Of a stretch of DNA of 64,000 nucleotides, positions 35,678 to 49,799 are shown in pieces (position 1 is the first letter of the stretch; each line of letters begins with the position of its first letter). Source of the DNA: Sapria himalayana (Eukaryota; Streptophyta; Magnoliopsida; Malpighiales; Rafflesiaceae); NCBI GenBank assembly GCA_029783825.1, contig JAREIK010002645.1, positions 2,184,512 to 2,248,511 of the forward strand. Reading direction: 5' to 3'. Both the position numbers and the translations under genes were made by a program. The notes beneath the pieces were generated by a model. It made no database searches. It saw only the letters and a list, made by a program, of their open reading frames with translations, and was not told the origin of the DNA.

Positions 35678-36600
35678 CTAATTATAAAAATTTTATTATT
35701 TTTATTATTGAATTAATCATTTTATATCATAAAATATCATCTAATATATTAATATCATAATAATAAACTATCTATGAAACTAATGTATTAATTTGAATTT
35801 ACAAAATTGTTATTTTTTACAAATATATTAAAAGTGATTTAATATTTTTATGTATTGAGTTTATAATATTAATATAATTATATGATATGGTAACACCATT
35901 AATGCCAATGAAGTATAAATAATATTTCTAAAATTATTAATTATCAAACATAGGTATGACATAAATGCATCAAACTTATAATATAAATATACTCACATTA
36001 ATTATCAAAATTTGAAAAAATTATGCTTTCACATAGTATACTGTCAAGTGAATAAATGATTTGAATTTTTTCTAACATACTACCCTAATTTAATTTAAAA
36101 TAATTTTAATTTATTTTGTATTTAGCTATCTTTGTTAATTATTTTTATGTATTTTAAATATTTCTTAACAAATTTATTAAATCATTTTTTCTCATTATAT
36201 GAAATTAATGTATTAGCAAAATAACAATGAGTAAATTATGTTTTTGCACACAAAAAAAAAAGTATATCAAATACTTATATCAAAACCAAAGAATACTTCT
36301 TGTTATTTATAAGTCATCATAAAAAAACAAATACTTATTTTTTTTATTTCGAATATCATATTATTTTTGAAAAATATTTGAAACACACACACGCACACAC
36401 ACATGTTTATGTATATAGGTTTATACAGTTATTTATATATAGCTATATATATATGAAAAATGTTTATATATAGGTTACAATATAATACACACACACACAC
36501 ACATAAAATTATATTATATATTTCAAAAAACATATGAATTTTGAAAAATATATACATATATTATTGTGCAACATATGAAGGAATAATCATAGAGTATACG
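35165..36600. other. AT-rich non-coding DNA
   Basis: No gene. (TA)n-(CA)n at 35638-35678, CA runs at 36385-36402 and 36487-36503. Confidence 0.6.
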
Positions 36601-38380
36601 ATTAAATAGGTTAAATTAATGTGAATGAATATGTACCTAAAACACCCATATAATGGGAACTTTAACCCATGTATAATTTTTTAACTATTTTACAACACAT
36701 TATCAATACGAATCTACTCCAGAAAAGTAAAATTATATTATTATTTTTTATTCATATATTAAAAGTTTACTAAAGTATCAAGTCTCACAAATTTATGTTT
36801 ATGGTACTTGATATTTTTGATAAAAATTATTTAGCATTCATTCATGATACTGAAATACATCTAACTTTAATGAATATTGGTCAAACAATAAAATAAGAAA
36901 ATGAAGAGTCCAATCAGGGCTATACAAAAGCACTAATTTTCTTGTTAAAAATGGGTTTATATATGAAAGTACATATTTATGGAAATAAAAATATCATATG
37001 GCATAAAGCATGATCAATAACCTAATATTTTTCACAAAGACCTAGCATTGACTATGAGGAAATATATTTCCATGTTATGAATGTGATTAAATTCCACTTT
37101 TTGATAAGTTTCGTAGTAGGTGAAAGACTAGATATCTATCTCATGGGCATTATCACTACATATTTACATAGATCCATACACAATAATATACATATGAAAA
37201 TCTCTCAAAAATTTACACTACATAAAGTAGTTATTATAAAACCTCACAGCATGTACTTGATTAAGCCATAATGATCTTAATATGAATTTAAACAACTAGG
37301 ACACACGTGAAATAATTCTTTAATGAATATTAAATAAAAGAATGGTATGTGAATAATCATATACTTTCATTCATTTTCATTAACAAATCAGAAATCAAAT
37401 TCATACTTATTGTTGTATACGTATATGATTCAAGTATTGTTGGGACTCTAGAAGAAATAGCAAAAATAGTAAAGTATTTGAAAAAAGAATTTGAAATAAA
37501 AAATCCTAGAAAAATAAAATTATCTCTACTAATAGATCAAGTATTTTATAAATAGAGTGTTGGTTCATCAATCAACATATATTAAGAAAATCTTGAAGTA
37601 TTTTAATATGGATAAGCACATCCATTAAATTCTCCTATGATTGTTCGATCATTTGATATAAAAAGGACTATTTTCATCTTAGTGATAAAAGATGAAGAAT
37701 TACTTGGTCTTGAAGCACCATATGTTAGTGTTTAGTGTGCTTATGTACCTTGCTAATTTTCTTTGTCTAGATATTATTTATTTTTTTATTAATTTAGTAG
37801 TCATGTATAGTTCTGCCACAATAGCCAACCAGAAGATACTAGAATAGAATCAAACATGTATTGTGGTATCTTCGCGAAACTACTGATATGAGACTATTTT
37901 ACTTAAATTAGTTGAAACAAAAACTAATATAATATAAAAATGCATGTTATCTTTTTGATCCACTCAAATTCAGATCACAAAGTGAATATGTTATTAATTA
38001 CAATGGAATTATCATCTCATAATAATCTATCAAGTAGACAATGATAGCTACATCTTCAAATCATTCAAACATTCTTGTAATTCACTAAGCAAAAGCATGA
38101 ATGTATATATGGTTAAGCCCTATGACCTTAATATATTCAAAAATCATATGGATTTTGCTTTGTTAAAGATAGCCAAACAACTTTATTTGAAGATAATACA
38201 ACTTGTATTGCACAAATCAAAAAGGACTACATCAAGTGATAAATACACTCCAAGTAATAATTTAGCAGATATATTCACAAAGTCGTTACCTACCTTAACA
38301 TTCAAGAAGTTAATATATAAAATTGGAATATGCGAGCCTAAGGATGTTGTAATGAGGGGGAATATGATTGGATATTAGTA
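36600..38380 (+). mobile_element. copia-V, first copy, internally deleted
   Basis: A leader and gag N-terminus (36740-36950) match 38640-38900 of the second copy, then jump directly to the reverse transcriptase. 37349-37555 reads IVVYVYDSSIVGTLEEIAKI, where the catalytic YVDD has become YVYD. 38097-38378 ends with NNLADIFTKSLPTLTFKKL, the end of copia RNase H. The purine tract GAGGGGGAAT follows at 38356. Central gag, protease and integrase are missing. Confidence 0.85.
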
Positions 38381-38735
38381 CACTATATACTTTTTTATTT
38401 TATCTAGGTTTTATTCCATTAGGTTTTATTGGCAAGGTTTTTAATCAAACATTACTAACAAATAAGAATATTATATTCCCACCTTCAAGATTGATAATCA
38501 TTCAAGGAGAAGTATTACGGGACATGTGAATGAACAATTATGGAACATGTGAATAAAAAAGTTCATTCATGTCAATTATGGAACATGTGTATGAACAAGT
38601 TCATTCATGTGCATGAATAGAGAACTAAACATACTTATATAATGTTATAACAATTTTACATCATGTTATGAGCACAAAAATACAATATCGATAAAATTAT
38701 ATTATTATTTCTTTATCATATATTTAAAATGTACT
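38380..38735 (+). mobile_element. LTR-like region between the two copia-V copies
   Basis: It lies directly after the polypurine tract of copy one and directly before the leader and gag of copy two, so one LTR seems to serve both. It includes three related GGAACATGTG.ATGAACAAGTTC-like repeats (38515-38615). Exact ends were not resolved. Confidence 0.55.
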
Positions 38736-39500
38736 AAAATGTCAAGTCTCCCAAAATGTGTTTGTGGCACTTGATATTTCTAGTGAAAAGTATATATCAT
38801 AGATTCTTGATATTGAAATACATCTAATTTTTTTTAATCTTGGAGAAACAATAAAACAAAAAAAAATTAAGAGTTCCAGCAAGATTATACAAAAATACAA
38901 ATTTTTCGTTGACATCATCTCCATGAGGATCTAAAAAATTAATAACTCATTATAAAAGATCCTTTCACCTTGTGGAATGACTTGAAGAATATATTTGACC
39001 ACCAAAAAAATTGATTTAATAAAAAACTTGCTATGATTGGATGCAAATGAGGAAGCAATATTTTAAAACAGTTAGTGAATATAACTATACTCTATTTAAA
39101 TTTTAATATAAGCTTCAAATTGAAGCTATGCGAAGAAACAAAACATGGATGAACATATGCTAGAAAAAACATTCACAGTATTTCACTCAACTAATATACT
39201 ATTACACAAGCAATACAGAGAGCATATATTACTAAATATTTTGAGTTAAGATCATATTTTTTTAGTAAGTAAACATAAGAGTGAGTGTGGTAATAAAAAA
39301 CCATCAATCCCACTCAATAAGATATAAGCCATTTTATATAGTGAACTTAATTTCATCACACAATCATTTGTGAAAATATAATTATGGTCATGGTTATTCT
39401 AATGGGTATAATCCCCAATACTATGATAATTATCCTTCTAACTCCTTGAAAAAAAACCATTTCGCCATTAGAAGTAGAATACTAGTGAGACAAAATAAGA
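38735..39500 (+). pseudogene. copia-V second copy, gag remnant
   Basis: QNVFVALDISSEKY, then ILDIEIHL, LWNDLKNIFDHQ-like, and the segment matching DMLEKTFTTFHASN...QQQYRE...KYSELIS (39150-39240) identify a plant copia gag. Stops are frequent. The copy continues at 42680 after the R1 insertion. Confidence 0.8.
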
Positions 39501-39949
39501 AAATAGAGAAATTGCATATAAAAACCCTTTCATTTTTTGTCCAAATTTTTATATTGCTTGTAACTATTCTATATAAATATGAAATGGAAGGGAACTAATC
39601 TTGTAACTATTGTATGTCCAAATTTCTAATAGATCTATATCAATCATTATTAAATGATAAAAAAATTGGTAGAAAGTAATTTTCTGATACAAATGAACTA
39701 GACTTCTTTTATTTTGACATGAATTTTTTTTTGAAAATCTCTATTATAATTTTAATAGCTTAATAAAAGATTAAAATATAATTATTAAATAATTTTATGT
39801 ATTTTATATTGAGTTAACAACAATATCATCTTTGAATTTATATTTTTATCTTTGTCCAAATTTTATGTATTCTTGAATATCAAGATGTATGACAGTAATA
39901 TATGATTTGTTGATTATTCAATACTTCATGTATCAACTTGTTTGGGTTG

Positions 39950-42500
39950 TTTTCCATATAATTATTGAAGTGTTTATATTTATTTAAGCATTAAATTAAA
40001 AGATTTCATTAAAATAACTATTTTGATAGAATTTGATGAATGTTCGTGAATGTAGTCATATTCTAGGTGGAATTGATGGATATAGTGGAGTGATGACTTA
40101 GAGGAGAGAAAAATAATTAAAAGTCATAATATTTTTTATGTCATAACTTTGATGTACTTTCTACAAGCCTATAGAGTAGTTGTAGTATCCTTTTTTATAT
40201 ATTATGCAAAACTAATAATGATAATCTTTATACGCCACAACTCTACTGCTGTATATATTTTGTTTTGATTATCTATTTTGTATAACCAAATTGTTTCTGT
40301 TTTAATAATTTCATGTACAAGTAGTAAACAAAATATTAAAAGGTCAGGAATACGGCAATATCACAATAACAGAGGTCTTGCTGTCCGGTCAGCGGGCCGA
40401 AGAATTTTTGGAGCAAAGCCTGGCCCATCCGAGTGATCCGACTCGCTCCGGTTAATTAAACTGAAAATTGTATTAATATAAAGTGTATTTATTTTATATT
40501 TTTTCGGGGTTGCTATTTTTGTGGTGTGGTACTGCTCATCTCTATCTCCTCTTATGCTTGATTTTATCACGATTGTTTCTGCTGCATAAATTGTAAGAGA
40601 ATTCTAGACAATTTTTTTGGTTATAATCTGTAACGCATTAGCATTTTCTGGTGGATATAGCTAGTCGTATTGAATGACTAGTGAACCACGTTATTTCATG
40701 CATTTCTGTTGTGGTTTTATTTTTGTTTTTGATTCTGCTGTGGTTAGATTGTGATTGTGGATTGCATATATATCATTTGTTGTGATTTCTCTGTTGTTCT
40801 ATTCTTCTGAATCACAATCGTGGAAGCACAATTATCCAACATCTATTAACAAGTTGTAATAATTTTTTAGTACGCAACACTATCTTCATGGGCATAATAT
40901 TTTATTTGAGTCATGGATGCATTATCTATAAAATACAATAATGGTCACAACCTTATTTTCACATCTTGATAACCAAGTTCCATAATGATACAAAATTTAT
41001 GATTTTTTCCAATACTATAACTTAATCAATATAGAGCCAAAATAGTAAGTAAATTTACAATAGGCTTTTCATTATGGCTATGACTTTGTGCTCCATAGTA
41101 CATTTACTTTAGTCATGTCATTTCCTACTACATTGTCTTGGTGGTCTAATGAGTATTTACTCTAGTCATGGTATTTCCAAATACTACAACATTATTCTTT
41201 AGATGAGAGTTACTTGAGTTATAATAAAATACTATAGAAGGGAGTTACTTGAGTCATAACATTCCTTGTTGCCTTAATTTTTATACTCTGGAGAATATTT
41301 TATAAGATAATAAAGGCATGATCTTAGGGTAGTTCCATGACTTCTAGCTTAAAAAATTGCATGGAACCATAAAGTATAAAAGTAATACTTAAAAGATTTC
41401 ACATGAAAGAAGAGAGAAAGGGAAATAGATTTCGAGCCTAGCACACAAACCATAGGTTGAGTGACTTCCAACTCCCAATTAGAAGAAAATCAAATATGAA
41501 CATAAGAAATAATTATTTGGGATTATGTTTTTGAGACTTGGATTCTTACTAGGGCTATCATTGGGAACCCTAGATTCTAGAATATGTCACTTAAAATATC
41601 TCATATTAATTATTCCCCCAAAATCAGGTTAAATTGTGTTCTAAGGTTGATTTTATTTACTTATATCATGATGTGATATTATAACATTTATATTTATAAT
41701 AATAGTATGATTTGAATGTTAAAGGATATAGATACTAATTAGAACTAAAATTTAAGATTTTCTTTGTATCATAGGTTTATGTGTATCAACTATGGAGGTG
41801 ATAGGTAAATCTTAGGATAAACTCAAGAGTTATGAAAAGAAAGAAGTAATACCCTTTCTAATATTAATGTGAGATAAATATATGTGTTAAAACTTAAGTT
41901 TGAGGTAAATTTAAATATTATAAGTAAGGTCTTTGTGAAGTTGAAAATACAATATAGTTATGATCAATCCATTGTACATATTTTAAAAGAATTGACTTTA
42001 CAATAATGTAGGGTTAAGTAAAATGTCTAACCCGAGACTTTCACTATAATATGAGATTTGTGTGTCAGTCATGGTAGATGATGATATGAATGTCATGAGA
42101 TACACACATATGGAAGCATATCATATTGTGGTGATATCCATGTGACTCATTTCCTATTATATGATTTCTGTATGTAAGATTTATGAAAAAATATATACTA
42201 ATTGATATGAGTATAGTGTTTATGAATGAAGGTAATAAGAAAGGTTGTATCATATTTATGGGAACACAAATTATGCATTCATGCATACAATTCTTTCAAG
42301 AAAAGGCTTATTTTTTAAAATTTAATTGCAACAAATATAATAATCCCAAATGGAATAATATTCCAAATTATATTTTAGTAAATCAATAAGAAATTTTCTT
42401 AGTTTGAAGATATTTGAAAAATAAATATTATATTGAAATTATGAATGAAGGTAATAAAAAATATTTATATATTATCTTAATAATTTCTTGGGAAAAAATC
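39950..42500 (+). repeat. Long non-coding repeat R1, copy c
   Basis: It separates gag (to 39500) from integrase (from 42680) of copia-V copy two. 41390-41640 matches 16330-16620 of copy a, and 42060-42110 matches the copy d reverse complement (GTCAGTCATGGTAGATGATG). It contains the solo LTR at 40247-40841. Confidence 0.55.
40247..40841 (+). mobile_element. Solo LTR of the copia-III family
   Basis: It resembles 58632-59172, the 5' LTR of copia-III, over its whole length (shared TTTTGTTTTGATTATC, CAGTGGGCC-like, GGTTAT..TC and AATGACTAGT words) and runs from TG to CA. No gag or pol sequence follows. A 5-bp target duplication is not convincing. Confidence 0.7.
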
Positions 42501-42679
42501 AACATAGGATAAATTCTCAGCATTTTCTTATATATAATAACTTATATCATATAATTATAAAGTAAATCGAGTCATAGAATAATCACAAGGGTATCCATTA
42601 AAGAACTAGCTAGAAAATTCTTTTGCACAAATAATTTTCTAGTGATTCTTGTTCACAAGGTAAATTAAATATCCAAACA

Positions 42680-43390
42680 TTTTGTTTAATTAAATCATAT
42701 CTAAATCACCATTTTTTTTCGAAAAGAAATACATAGGGACGAACATATGTAGACATATTCATCCACCAAGTGGAGCTTTTCATTATTTTATGGTCATGAT
42801 ACATGACTCCACTAAATGGTCACATGTATGTCATCTTTCTATAATAAATATTATCTTTCTTAGGCTATTTACACAATTGAACAAATTAAGAGCATAATTT
42901 CTCCATTATATAATCAAATAATAAAATTTGACAATGCTAATGAATTTACTTCAAAAACTCTCAAAAACTATTATATGTCAATCGGGATAAATATTGAGCA
43001 TCAAGTTTCTCAAGTTCATATCCAAAATAGTTTAGCAGAGTCCTTATTTAATGTTCTTTAATTAATAGATAGACCAATACTAATTAATACAAAATTACCA
43101 ACTTCTATTTGGTGATATGTTTTTATGCGTGATGTATGAAAGAGGAAAGTTAATAAATCTAAAATATGCTTGAAGCATGAAAGACCAATTTTATCAAAAT
43201 AAATAGCTCCTTGAAAGAGGAGAACAAAAGAAAGTAAAATACTCTTATAGCGGAACATGATGAATAATGAGCTCCTATAGAGATATATGGTAAATAATGA
43301 GCCCCCATGGATACATATATTGAATAAAAAACTCTGGAGGTGGTACAAAATGAAAACTTATTTCTAAAAATGGTAAAAATACCTAAAATT
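42680..43390 (+). pseudogene. copia-V second copy, integrase remnant
   Basis: HPPSGAFHYFMVMIHDSTKWS followed in another frame by LDNA.EFTS.., IGINIEH and RPILINTKLPTSIW identifies the copia integrase core. Frameshifts break it. Confidence 0.8.
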
Positions 43391-43399
43391 TTGTTGTAA

Positions 43400-44570
43400 A
43401 TAATATTTTTGCTTTGAAATGGCCTTAGACATCACACAAAATGACAATGATTCTGAACCATAAAACATGGATGTATGTAAACAAAAAATGATTGTCCAAA
43501 TTGAAAAGAGATTATGTAGGTAGAATTGTATTCTTTAATTAAAATGAAAAGTATTTAAACTTGTAGTCTGGATATCTACCAGTATAAAATTTATTGGGCA
43601 CAAATGAGTATTTATTTGAATATACAATGAAATAATAATGTCATATGGTATAAAGCATAATTAGTAGCCCAAATCTTCTCACCAAGAACTGACATTGACC
43701 ATGAGAAAATATATTTTGCTTATTATGGATGCAATCACATGTTGTATTTTGATAAGCTTGACAATATATGAAGGATTAGGTATGTATTGGCAATCACATG
43801 TTGTTATGTGTTTCATAAATGTTACCACCACATATTTATATGGATCCATGTATAATAATATACACATAAAAATCCTTAAAAGATTCAAAATGCTTGAAGC
43901 AGTTAGGACAAAACCTCATAGCATGTACTCAAGTAAGTTAAATAATCTTTGTATAAATTAAAACAATCCAAATGCATGTGGTACATTCCTCTCAATGAAT
44001 ATTTACTAAAAGAAGGGCATGTGAATAATCATATATATCTATTCATTTTCATTCACAAATTAGAAATTAGATTGTAATTATTATTATTTATGTTGATGTT
44101 TAAATTTTGTTGGTACTCTCAAAGAATTGACAAAAAGCATCAAATTATTTAAAAAAATGAATTTGAAAAGAAAGATTTTGAAAAAATAAAATTGTCACGG
44201 ACTATAGATTGAGTATTTTCAAATTACAGTGTTGGTTTATCAATATATATTAAAAAAATTGAAGTATTTTAATATGGATGAAGCACATCCATTAAGCTAT
44301 TTTATGGTTGTTGGATTATTTGATGTGAAAAAAAAACTCATTTCATCTTTGTGATAAGGGTGAATACTTACTTATCCTAAACTACCATATATTAGTATTA
44401 TTGGAGTGCTTATGTACCTTACCAATTATACTCATCCAGATATTATTGTTTCTATTAATTTTTTAGTTTGATATAATTATGCTCCAACCAAATGGCATTG
44501 GAAAATAATCAAACCTGTATGGCAGTTACTTCATTAAATTACTATAATGAAATTATTTTATTCAAATGAG
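43400..44570 (+). pseudogene. copia-V second copy, reverse transcriptase remnant
   Basis: 43580-44560 runs parallel to 36960-37900 of the first copy (for example TGAAGTATTTTAATATGGAT at 44258 and 37591). It is more decayed, and the end passes into microsatellite DNA. Confidence 0.8.
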
Positions 44571-44579
44571 TCAAAACAA

Positions 44580-45490
44580 AGTCACTCAAAGTATATACAT
44601 TAGTATATACATATATATACACACATATAAATATATTATAAATATATACAATATTATGTCATTATATATATATACATAAGTACAATATATCTATATATGC
44701 TACATGTATAAAATATAAGTACACCACATAAAATATATGCTTATATATAATTAGTATATGTACACTATACATAATATACAATACATATATATGTTGATAT
44801 ACACACATATAATACTATATTTTCATATACTATATATGCATATATGCATATATTGTAAATACTAAATTGTATAAACTATATATGCATATATACATATATA
44901 TAATAGGTGTGTGTGTGTGTGTGTGTGTGTTTGGTATATTAGGTATATATACATCAATACTATGCATGTATATATAAGTATACATATCATGCATGTATGG
45001 CACATATGTATACAATATATACATATACAATACATACTAGTATTTACAATATATAATATATAAGTATTTACTATATATATATGTATAAATACACACACAC
45101 ATACATATATGTTTATATATAGTATTTACAATATATACTATAGCTATTGGTATATACTATATATACATATTATATTGTGTGTGTGTGTGTGTGTATTAAT
45201 TATATAGGTATATATGTATAGGTATATACATATTGATAGTATATGTGTAATACCAAATATACATATTATATAGATATGTATGTGTGTATATAATATTTAT
45301 GTATTTTGTAGAAGATATATACGTATATACACACAGACACACACACACACACACATATATAAAGGATTTGATATATATATATATATATATATAATATTTT
45401 TATATATAGTAGACATATATACAAAATGTATTTGTAGTATATACAATATATTCTAGGTATACTTACATACTATATAAATATAAATTATGT
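44580..45490. repeat. Long TA/CA/TG microsatellite field
   Basis: TATA-rich DNA with (GT)n at 44907-44930 and 45176-45193, (AC)n near 45334-45354, (TA)n near 45371-45394. It codes for nothing; His/Tyr/Ile-rich frames are repeat translations. Confidence 0.95.
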
Positions 45491-45904
45491 ATATACATTT
45501 TTTAGATTGAGATGCGAAATTGACTTGTAGGGTCACTTGTATTTTTTTAATGATTAGAGTAAAGTTTAGCATTAGCTTTCAATGAAGGTTTAGATTTAGA
45601 TGTGAAATTAAATTTTATTTTTTTTGTGATGCACGCACACGATACATGTAGATGTTGGGTGGAAGTGACGGAAAGCTTGGTTCTTCATGATTTTTTCCTA
45701 CTTAAAAAAAATGAGCATGTTAATTAAAAGAGTATGTTTAGGAAACCCGAAACAAAAATATTTATGAATGCATGGTCAACTTTTAAATTTTTTTTTAAAT
45801 GCCTAACATAAGATATTTATGTTTTTTGGCCAAAAAAATAGAAACCAAATTTTACAATTACGGTTTTCCACTAAAAAAAGAGTCGGTAGTTTTCGAAACC
45901 ACCT

Positions 45905-45990
45905 ACAAAATTATTGATTTTGTGGTGGTGGGTTTGATACACATGCCTATGAGATTAAAGTTCACCTAAAACCATTCAACTACTTATATC
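45905..45990 (-). repeat. tRNA-derived SINE-like fragment
   Basis: On the minus strand AGTAGTTGAATGGTTTTAGG resembles an A box and GTGTATCAAACCC a B box at the right spacing. Confidence 0.4.
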
Positions 45991-46079
45991 AAATCATATA
46001 TTAATTAAATAAATAAATACATAAATATTCATAAATGTATTTAAAATTTAAATATATAAATATAGGAACATATATAAAT

Positions 46080-46206
46080 ATATTTATATATGTATGTATA
46101 TCTTGATATGTATTCATGTGTGTGTGTGTTGTATGTGTACATATATTTATACATGTATATATATTTATATATATATAATATATATATGTACACACATTTA
46201 TACATG

Positions 46207-46245
<39 letters not shown>

Positions 46246-46290
46246 TTATTTATTTATTTTTATGTGTGTGTGTGCGTGCGCATATATTTA
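46080..46290. repeat. TA/TG/CA microsatellite
   Basis: TG run, TA-rich middle, then (CA)n of about 16 units at 46210-46243 and TG again near 46262. Confidence 0.95.
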
Positions 46291-46299
46291 AAAAAAATG

Positions 46300-47000
46300 G
46301 ACCAAAATGTAAATATTTTCATTTTAGGTACACTAAACATAATTTTTCCTATTTCATATGCTCACTTTTTGAAAAGTAAGAAAATATCATGATGATCCAT
46401 GCTCCCCACTGCTTCCACCCACTATCTATCTGCAGCGTGCATCACAAAACAACAAAATTCAATTTAATAACTTAATATACAGCTTCATGAAAATCTTGAA
46501 TTCACTTACTCTTTAAAAATATATAATACTCCTTAATTTTTTAGCCATTAAATTTTATCTAATGGTTGAATGTGAGAAATCTCATGGCTATAGATTGATA
46601 TGTGAAATTGAAGTTTGTTTTTCATAGTTTATCTATTATATTTTCTCCCCTCTTATCTCTCCTCATTTATAAAACATTTAAAAGTGTCGTATTAACCTAT
46701 ACGTGCTCATAATTTTTTTGTTACAATTATAATTTTAATTTGATGGAGCACTAGAATGATTTTGGTGATGAGCTGCAACTTTGAAATGTGATAATACTAT
46801 TTGGAGGTGAGAAAATATATGCTACTCACATAAAGTAAAGGTGCACATTGCATTGTATATATTTTATTTTAAGTAATTTTTTTAAATAAATTAATTAATT
46901 AATATTAACAAGTAAAAATTATAAAAACACTACTCTCATTATCATATTTCTAGTCTTGAAGATTAAAAAAAATATCAAATAGTAAATATTATGTAAATAA
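46300..47000. other. AT-rich non-coding DNA
   Basis: No gene recognised. The 46620-46680 part may be the decayed leader of the hAT that follows. Confidence 0.4.
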
Positions 47001-47197
47001 ATTAAATATAAATATAGGTAATAATGACAACCCGACCAAAAGGTCTAAGACTAAAACTATATTTTTTCTCATGATCATAACTCATGCACCTAAAAAATCT
47101 AAAAATATTTGAACTTCAGTAGTATTGATATACTCTAACATGATTAAGATAAAAATTTTGTGTATCAAATAAGATTTGGAATAATATATATATTACA

Positions 47198-47235
<38 letters not shown>

Positions 47236-49790
47236 GAACACTAGTGGCATTTACCACCAAGATAGATATGTCGATCAATACACTAAAAATATTGTTATAT
47301 TAGATTAAAGACAAACTCAATTGAGCGATGAGATCTTTGAAGTTCAATTAATATCAAGTTGATCAACAACCTATTCATTTATCGCAATGAGTTTGCAAGG
47401 TAATATATGATAAAATTGATTTCAAGCATGAGACTTCAGATTAGATTTTTAGAGTATTGAGACTAATGCTTATTATGAAAACCTACTTCTAAGCTATTTA
47501 TCATAAAATTTCTAGGTTGACTAATATGAATGATATAATAAAATATTTTAAATTAAAAAAATATTTGACAATTAATAAACTCAGTAAATACAATAGAGTG
47601 TACTCCATGATGTTTGATTTATGTACTAGTCATGATGAAAGTGTATTCGTATGTGTAACCACCCATTATGTTAATTCTAAGTGAAAATTAATTAAAAAAA
47701 TGTTAGAATTTAATGAGATCATTTATCCTCATGATGTCCCTACTATATATAAGTGTATATAAATAATTGTAATGGAATATGATATTTTAAAAAAAAAATT
47801 GCATTATTATATTTGATAATATTTTAAAATAATAATGTCACAATAAATATATATGTGAAAACCATTAAAGATGAGCCATTGGTAATATTTTTTATGTTAA
47901 TTATATGTGTTATAATTAACCTAATAGTATAAGCAAAAATAAATTTAGTTTCTCTCGCATTAGAAAACATAAGAAATTTACTAAAAATCATATTCCCCAA
48001 CTAAACTTTGGGACTTAGGAAATATGATCCAGGCACAAGGTTGGATCATATTTGGAGATCCAAGCAACAAGAATTTTATATTTTATATTCATTAGTGGAC
48101 ATAAAAAAGAAAAAAAAAATTGAATGGATGTCAGATACCATTGGAATTATACCTATATGATGTTAGGTTCGTATGTTTACTGCCAACATATGATATCTAG
48201 CTACGTTAATATTAAAAGTGATAAAATTATTACTGAAGATTTAGACTGGGAAATAAAAATTTTATTTTTTAAAACCCTGATGATTGTTTATGATATGATA
48301 AACATGTATTCATATGCATATACTTTCATTATATATTTTATACATAAGCCATATATAACATTAATAGTATGTTTAAAAAATATAAAAAATATCTTAATTT
48401 TACTATGATAATTATTGAGATAGAAAGTAAATATTTAAAATAATAATTTTCCATTCTATCTCATTATTATTTGGCAAAATATATGGATCATAGGGTTAAG
48501 GTGAAAGAAAAATAAAATATATTAAAATACCTATTCACCTATATGAATCAAGTAAACAAAATAAGATGGTAACATTCACACATAATTAGATAACATGTTT
48601 AAATATTATGATACTATATATAATAGTTTTAGCAAGCCTCCAAGTATATACATGAATATTATATTCAAAAATAATAACTTTTTCCATTTAATTAGCTAGA
48701 GGCATATGATGGGGTAGCTTATCGAATAGAAGCAAGCTATCTTGATATTTAGATGTTAATTACTAATCTATACTATTACATGATATTAAAATTTAGATAT
48801 ATTGAATTAGTAAAAAACATATGAATCTATCTTCCCATGCTATCTAAGATTGAATGTGATCTAATGTAACATTAGATTTTATTTTTTTTAATGATTGTGA
48901 ATATTATTTCAGATAGAATATCAACATTGCGACGAGATATCATAAACATTAATATGCTTAAAGGACTATGAGGATTCATGGATGTGTTTTCAAGATCAAG
49001 TGAAAGAGTTACTAATGGACAATTACTAGACATTGAGGATATTGAGGCTATGACTTTGAGCTTGAGATGTAATGATCTGAACTATATAGATTGATCATGG
49101 AAATTAAAGGATCAACATGTAGCTATTGTTGACTATTATTAATTATCATGCTTTATAGTTTTTAAATTTATTATTATTTGTAATATCATCATGAAATTGA
49201 AGCCACAAAAAATATATATATATTTTTATTTGATTTATGACTTGGATTTATTTTTTTATTGTGCAGTGTAGTTTATTATTAATATTTAAATTTTTATAAA
49301 TTAAACTTTAGTTTTGAAGACAAACTTTTTCAGGCAAAGTCAATGCCCAAATCCTCATGCATGTTGCCCAATGGTCACTGACTATATAATTTTAATTACA
49401 ACTAGTGGCACTAGTTGCATTGTGGACACTAAGCACTTCCACTAGCTGATAGGTTAGCCTGTCCAGTCTAGTGATAGTGTAGTGGCCAATGTGCATTGGC
49501 CACTAGTTGATTTTTTAGTGCAAGCAACTAGCCAAGGAGAAGGGGCATGTGTAGTGGTATCTTGACTTGGCATGACCTAGTTTGACCCAACATGACTCGC
49601 ATGCTCGATTGAAAAAGGAGGGCATCCAAGTCATGCTAAGCCTGCCTTCCATGTTGATGTGCTAATACAACAAGGCTCAGATGCCCAATTCATGCGTGTT
49701 TGAGATGTCAGGGTGGCCAAACTAGGCCACCCAAAATTCAATTCATGCAAGATCAATATGCCTTGACTGACACATTTGCCGAATGCTCTT
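47000..49790 (+). mobile_element. Decayed hAT element (copy F)
   Basis: A transposase remnant occupies 47100-49000. Its 3' part (49420-49780) has the GCATGACC/GGCCACC words of the family's subterminal DNA and TGACACATTTG near 49770 as a possible terminus. Neither TIR is clear. A (TA)n-TGTA run (47198-47235) interrupts the BED-finger region. Confidence 0.7.
47100..49000 (+). pseudogene. hAT transposase remnant (copy F)
   Basis: 48124-48408 reads MDVRYHWNYTYMMLGSYVYC and continues DWEIKILFFKTLMIVYDMIN, collinear with copy H. DNA similarity runs from the BED region (47105-47180) to the dimerisation motif (48890-48990). Stops and frameshifts are many; this is one of the oldest copies. Confidence 0.85.
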
Positions 49791-49799
49791 AAGGATGTT

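Noticed and set aside
40247..40841. 5-bp target duplication of the solo LTR
   Set aside because: Flanks share only TCTA out of register with the TG and CA termini, so it was not claimed.
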